In this document: piece after piece, positions 36,063-37,245 of the stretch | Layout of the letters: every line of letters begins with the position of its first letter | Position numbering within the stretch: the first letter of the stretch is position 1 | Origin: Gammaproteobacteria bacterium | GTDB taxonomy: Bacteria; Pseudomonadota; Gammaproteobacteria; Steroidobacterales; Steroidobacteraceae | Direction of reading: 5' to 3' | DNA length: 37,245 nt | NCBI GenBank assembly: GCA_030040715.1 | Contig: JASHTF010000089.1 | Location: 1 to 37,245 of the forward strand | The notes under the pieces: generated by a model | The model's database searches: none | What the model saw: only the letters and a program-made list of their open reading frames with translations | Told to the model about the DNA's origin: nothing | Position numbers and translations under genes: made by a program

Positions 36063-36572
36063 TCAGAGGTCGGCGAGCGGTCTCCCGGCCGATTTCTCGT
36101 CGCGCAGGCGCAACTTCGCGATCACCTTTCGAAGTTGAGACGAAAGGGAATGCAGAATTGCATCGGGGAGTTCCGCTAACGCTTCCGGCAGCACGCCCTC
36201 TGCGGGCCCCGGAGCCTGCTTTAGCGCATCGGCCGCACCGGTCGTGAGCGTCAATCCGACCCGGCGCTGGTCCTGAGTTGACCGGCTCTTGCGTACATAC
36301 CTGCGGCTCACGAGCTTTTCAACCAGTTGACTGCAAGTGGTTTGATGGATCGAAAGTCTGCGGGCCAGCTCCGAGACTCCAATTCCGGGCGTGCTCTCAA
36401 TCTCTTGCATCAGCCACAGCTGAGAGCCCGACACGCCACAGGCTGCCTCGATTCGCCGGGAGTGCTGCCGCACAGATCCGTAGATCAGGCGGAATTGCTT
36501 CAGAACCTCAAGTGCGTTGCGCTGCCGGCGGGTTCCTTGCCTCTTGGTTTCGCGCGACTCTTGCCGTGCCAT
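36063..36572 (-). CDS. MarR-family transcriptional regulator
   Basis: This is a DNA-binding repressor-like protein of about 169 residues. The winged helix-turn-helix reads SGSQLWLMQEIESTPGIGVS with ELARRLSIHQTTCSQLVEKL and the wing RRYVRKSRSTQDQRRVGLTL. The ATG at 36572 begins MARQESRETKRQ; an in-frame extension to 36671 would overlap the channel gene and lacks family similarity. MarR proteins usually sense small phenolic or oxidative ligands; no target can be proposed. It lies downstream of the chloride-channel gene on the same strand. Confidence 0.88.
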   Translation of the reverse strand: MARQESRETKRQGTRRQRNALEVLKQFRLIYGSVRQHSRRIEAACGVSGSQLWLMQEIESTPGIGVSELARRLSIHQTTCSQLVEKLVSRRYVRKSRSTQDQRRVGLTLTTGAADALKQAPGPAEGVLPEALAELPDAILHSLSSQLRKVIAKLRLRDEKSAGRPLADL

Positions 36573-36660
36573 ATACGGTCTAGGCGAATTCCTCACTGGA
36601 TAAATATAAATGATGCGAGTGCCCGTACGAAAGACAGATCCGCGCACAGGCCTGGTGCCC

Positions 36661-37245
36661 TCAGTCGGCATAAATGGAAGTACTCGTGGCGACCGAGTCG
36701 GCGACGTGCTCCTTGCTAATGATCCCGACCACGTCAGCTGCCCCTCCAGTACCGCCCTTGCGCACCACCACGGCCATCAATGCACTGTGACGCCACATGG
36801 ACCGGATCACTTCGAACAGGATCTCATCTTCTTGCACCACGATGAAATGGAAACTGGCGGCCTCTCGCATCGTGACGCCCGACTGTGCACTCGCCGATAC
36901 GTACCGGAGCGCAGTGTTGACGCGCGCGACGCCGACGATACGATCGCCCTCGGTGATGACCACGTGACGGATACGACGCGGTCCAGGGCGAGACAGAAAT
37001 TCCTCGACACTGCTCTGCGCAGGAGCAAACACGACGTCGCGGTCCATCACTTCGCTCGCCCGCTGCACCAGAAACATGTTCGCCTGGCGCGCCTTCGGTA
37101 CGGCGCGGCCGCGGCGGAAAAGCTTCAGGGTGTAGATGTTTTCCCGCGACAGCAGCCGCCGTACCCCAATGCTCAGAGCTACCGCTACGATCATGGGCAA
37201 CACGATCTCATAGTCGCGCGTCATCTCGAAGATCATTGCGACCGC
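36661..37245 (-). CDS. CLC-type chloride channel/transporter with C-terminal CBS domains (partial)
   Basis: The gene runs off the right edge of the window, so only its 3' end is visible. The first residues (AVAMIFEMTRDYEIVLPMIV) match the last transmembrane helices of CLC chloride channels, and SIGVRRLLSRENIYTLKLFR continues into the cytoplasm. Two CBS modules follow, with VMDRDVVFAPAQSSVEEFLS, then RHVVITEGDRIVGVARVN and the second module near ALMAVVVRKGG and DVVGIISKEHVADSV. CBS pairs in this family bind adenine nucleotides and modulate transport. An internal ATG at 37236 is not the start. Confidence 0.88.
   Translation of the reverse strand, partial: AVAMIFEMTRDYEIVLPMIVAVALSIGVRRLLSRENIYTLKLFRRGRAVPKARQANMFLVQRASEVMDRDVVFAPAQSSVEEFLSRPGPRRIRHVVITEGDRIVGVARVNTALRYVSASAQSGVTMREAASFHFIVVQEDEILFEVIRSMWRHSALMAVVVRKGGTGGAADVVGIISKEHVADSVATSTSIYAD

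Overview
The window looks like chromosomal DNA of a GC-rich Gram-negative bacterium, most likely a gammaproteobacterium. The signs are CysB-type LysR regulators, a YgiQ radical SAM protein, a TIGR02001 outer-membrane protein, a TonB-receptor remnant, Tat-exported redox enzymes and many two-component and ECF-sigma modules. The genus is not determinable; a soil or freshwater lineage such as the Steroidobacterales is a guess from gene content. No rRNA, tRNA, CRISPR array or intact mobile element was seen.

Layout. 1-3.3 kb: a membrane hybrid histidine kinase split by one in-frame TGA inside its ATP-binding domain, followed by an OmpR-type regulator. 3.5-7.2 kb: a small membrane protein, a flavin-reductase-like (PNPOx) protein and convergent ygiQ. 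7.2-8.25 kb: a decayed membrane-protein gene and a doubtful ORF. 8.25-12 kb (minus strand): a CHASE4 histidine kinase and a REC-GGDEF-EAL c-di-GMP protein in one operon. 12-12.65 kb: an IS30-like transposase scrap and strong hairpins. 12.67-16.6 kb (minus): a four-gene periplasmic redox operon (diheme cytochrome, stand-alone DsbD-alpha domain, monoheme CXXCH protein, TlpA-like thioredoxin). 16.7-22.1 kb: a frameshifted TonB-receptor remnant, two tandem CysB-like regulators, an FAD/NAD(P) protein, a 42-residue small protein and a DUF6356 protein. A recurring degenerate ~50-bp element occurs three times in this block. 22.2-23.6 kb (minus): ECF sigma and zinc-finger anti-sigma. 24-26.35 kb: a catalase-peroxidase with a Tat leader, closed by a perfect 15-bp hairpin. 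26.4-27.2 kb: TIGR02001 outer-membrane protein. 27.3-29.85 kb: overlapping ECF sigma, anti-sigma and subtilisin-like lipoprotein genes. 30.1-31.3 kb (minus): TIGR03118 lipoprotein with a clear intrinsic terminator. 31.8-33.1 kb: Tat metallophosphoesterase and cupredoxin. 33.1-35.8 kb: a truncated divergent ORF and an orphan Tat-exported molybdenum hydroxylase large subunit. 35.8-37.2 kb: a receiver-domain scrap, a MarR regulator and the 3' end of a CLC chloride channel with CBS domains.

The theme is envelope sensing plus periplasmic redox and stress enzymes, interspersed with decayed gene scraps. The most interesting system is the sigma/anti-sigma/protease cassette at 27.3-29.85 kb. The extracytoplasmic half of its anti-sigma factor resembles a subtilase propeptide and shares an ALRRDARV segment with the propeptide-like region of the neighbouring protease. 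This suggests direct docking of protease and anti-sigma.
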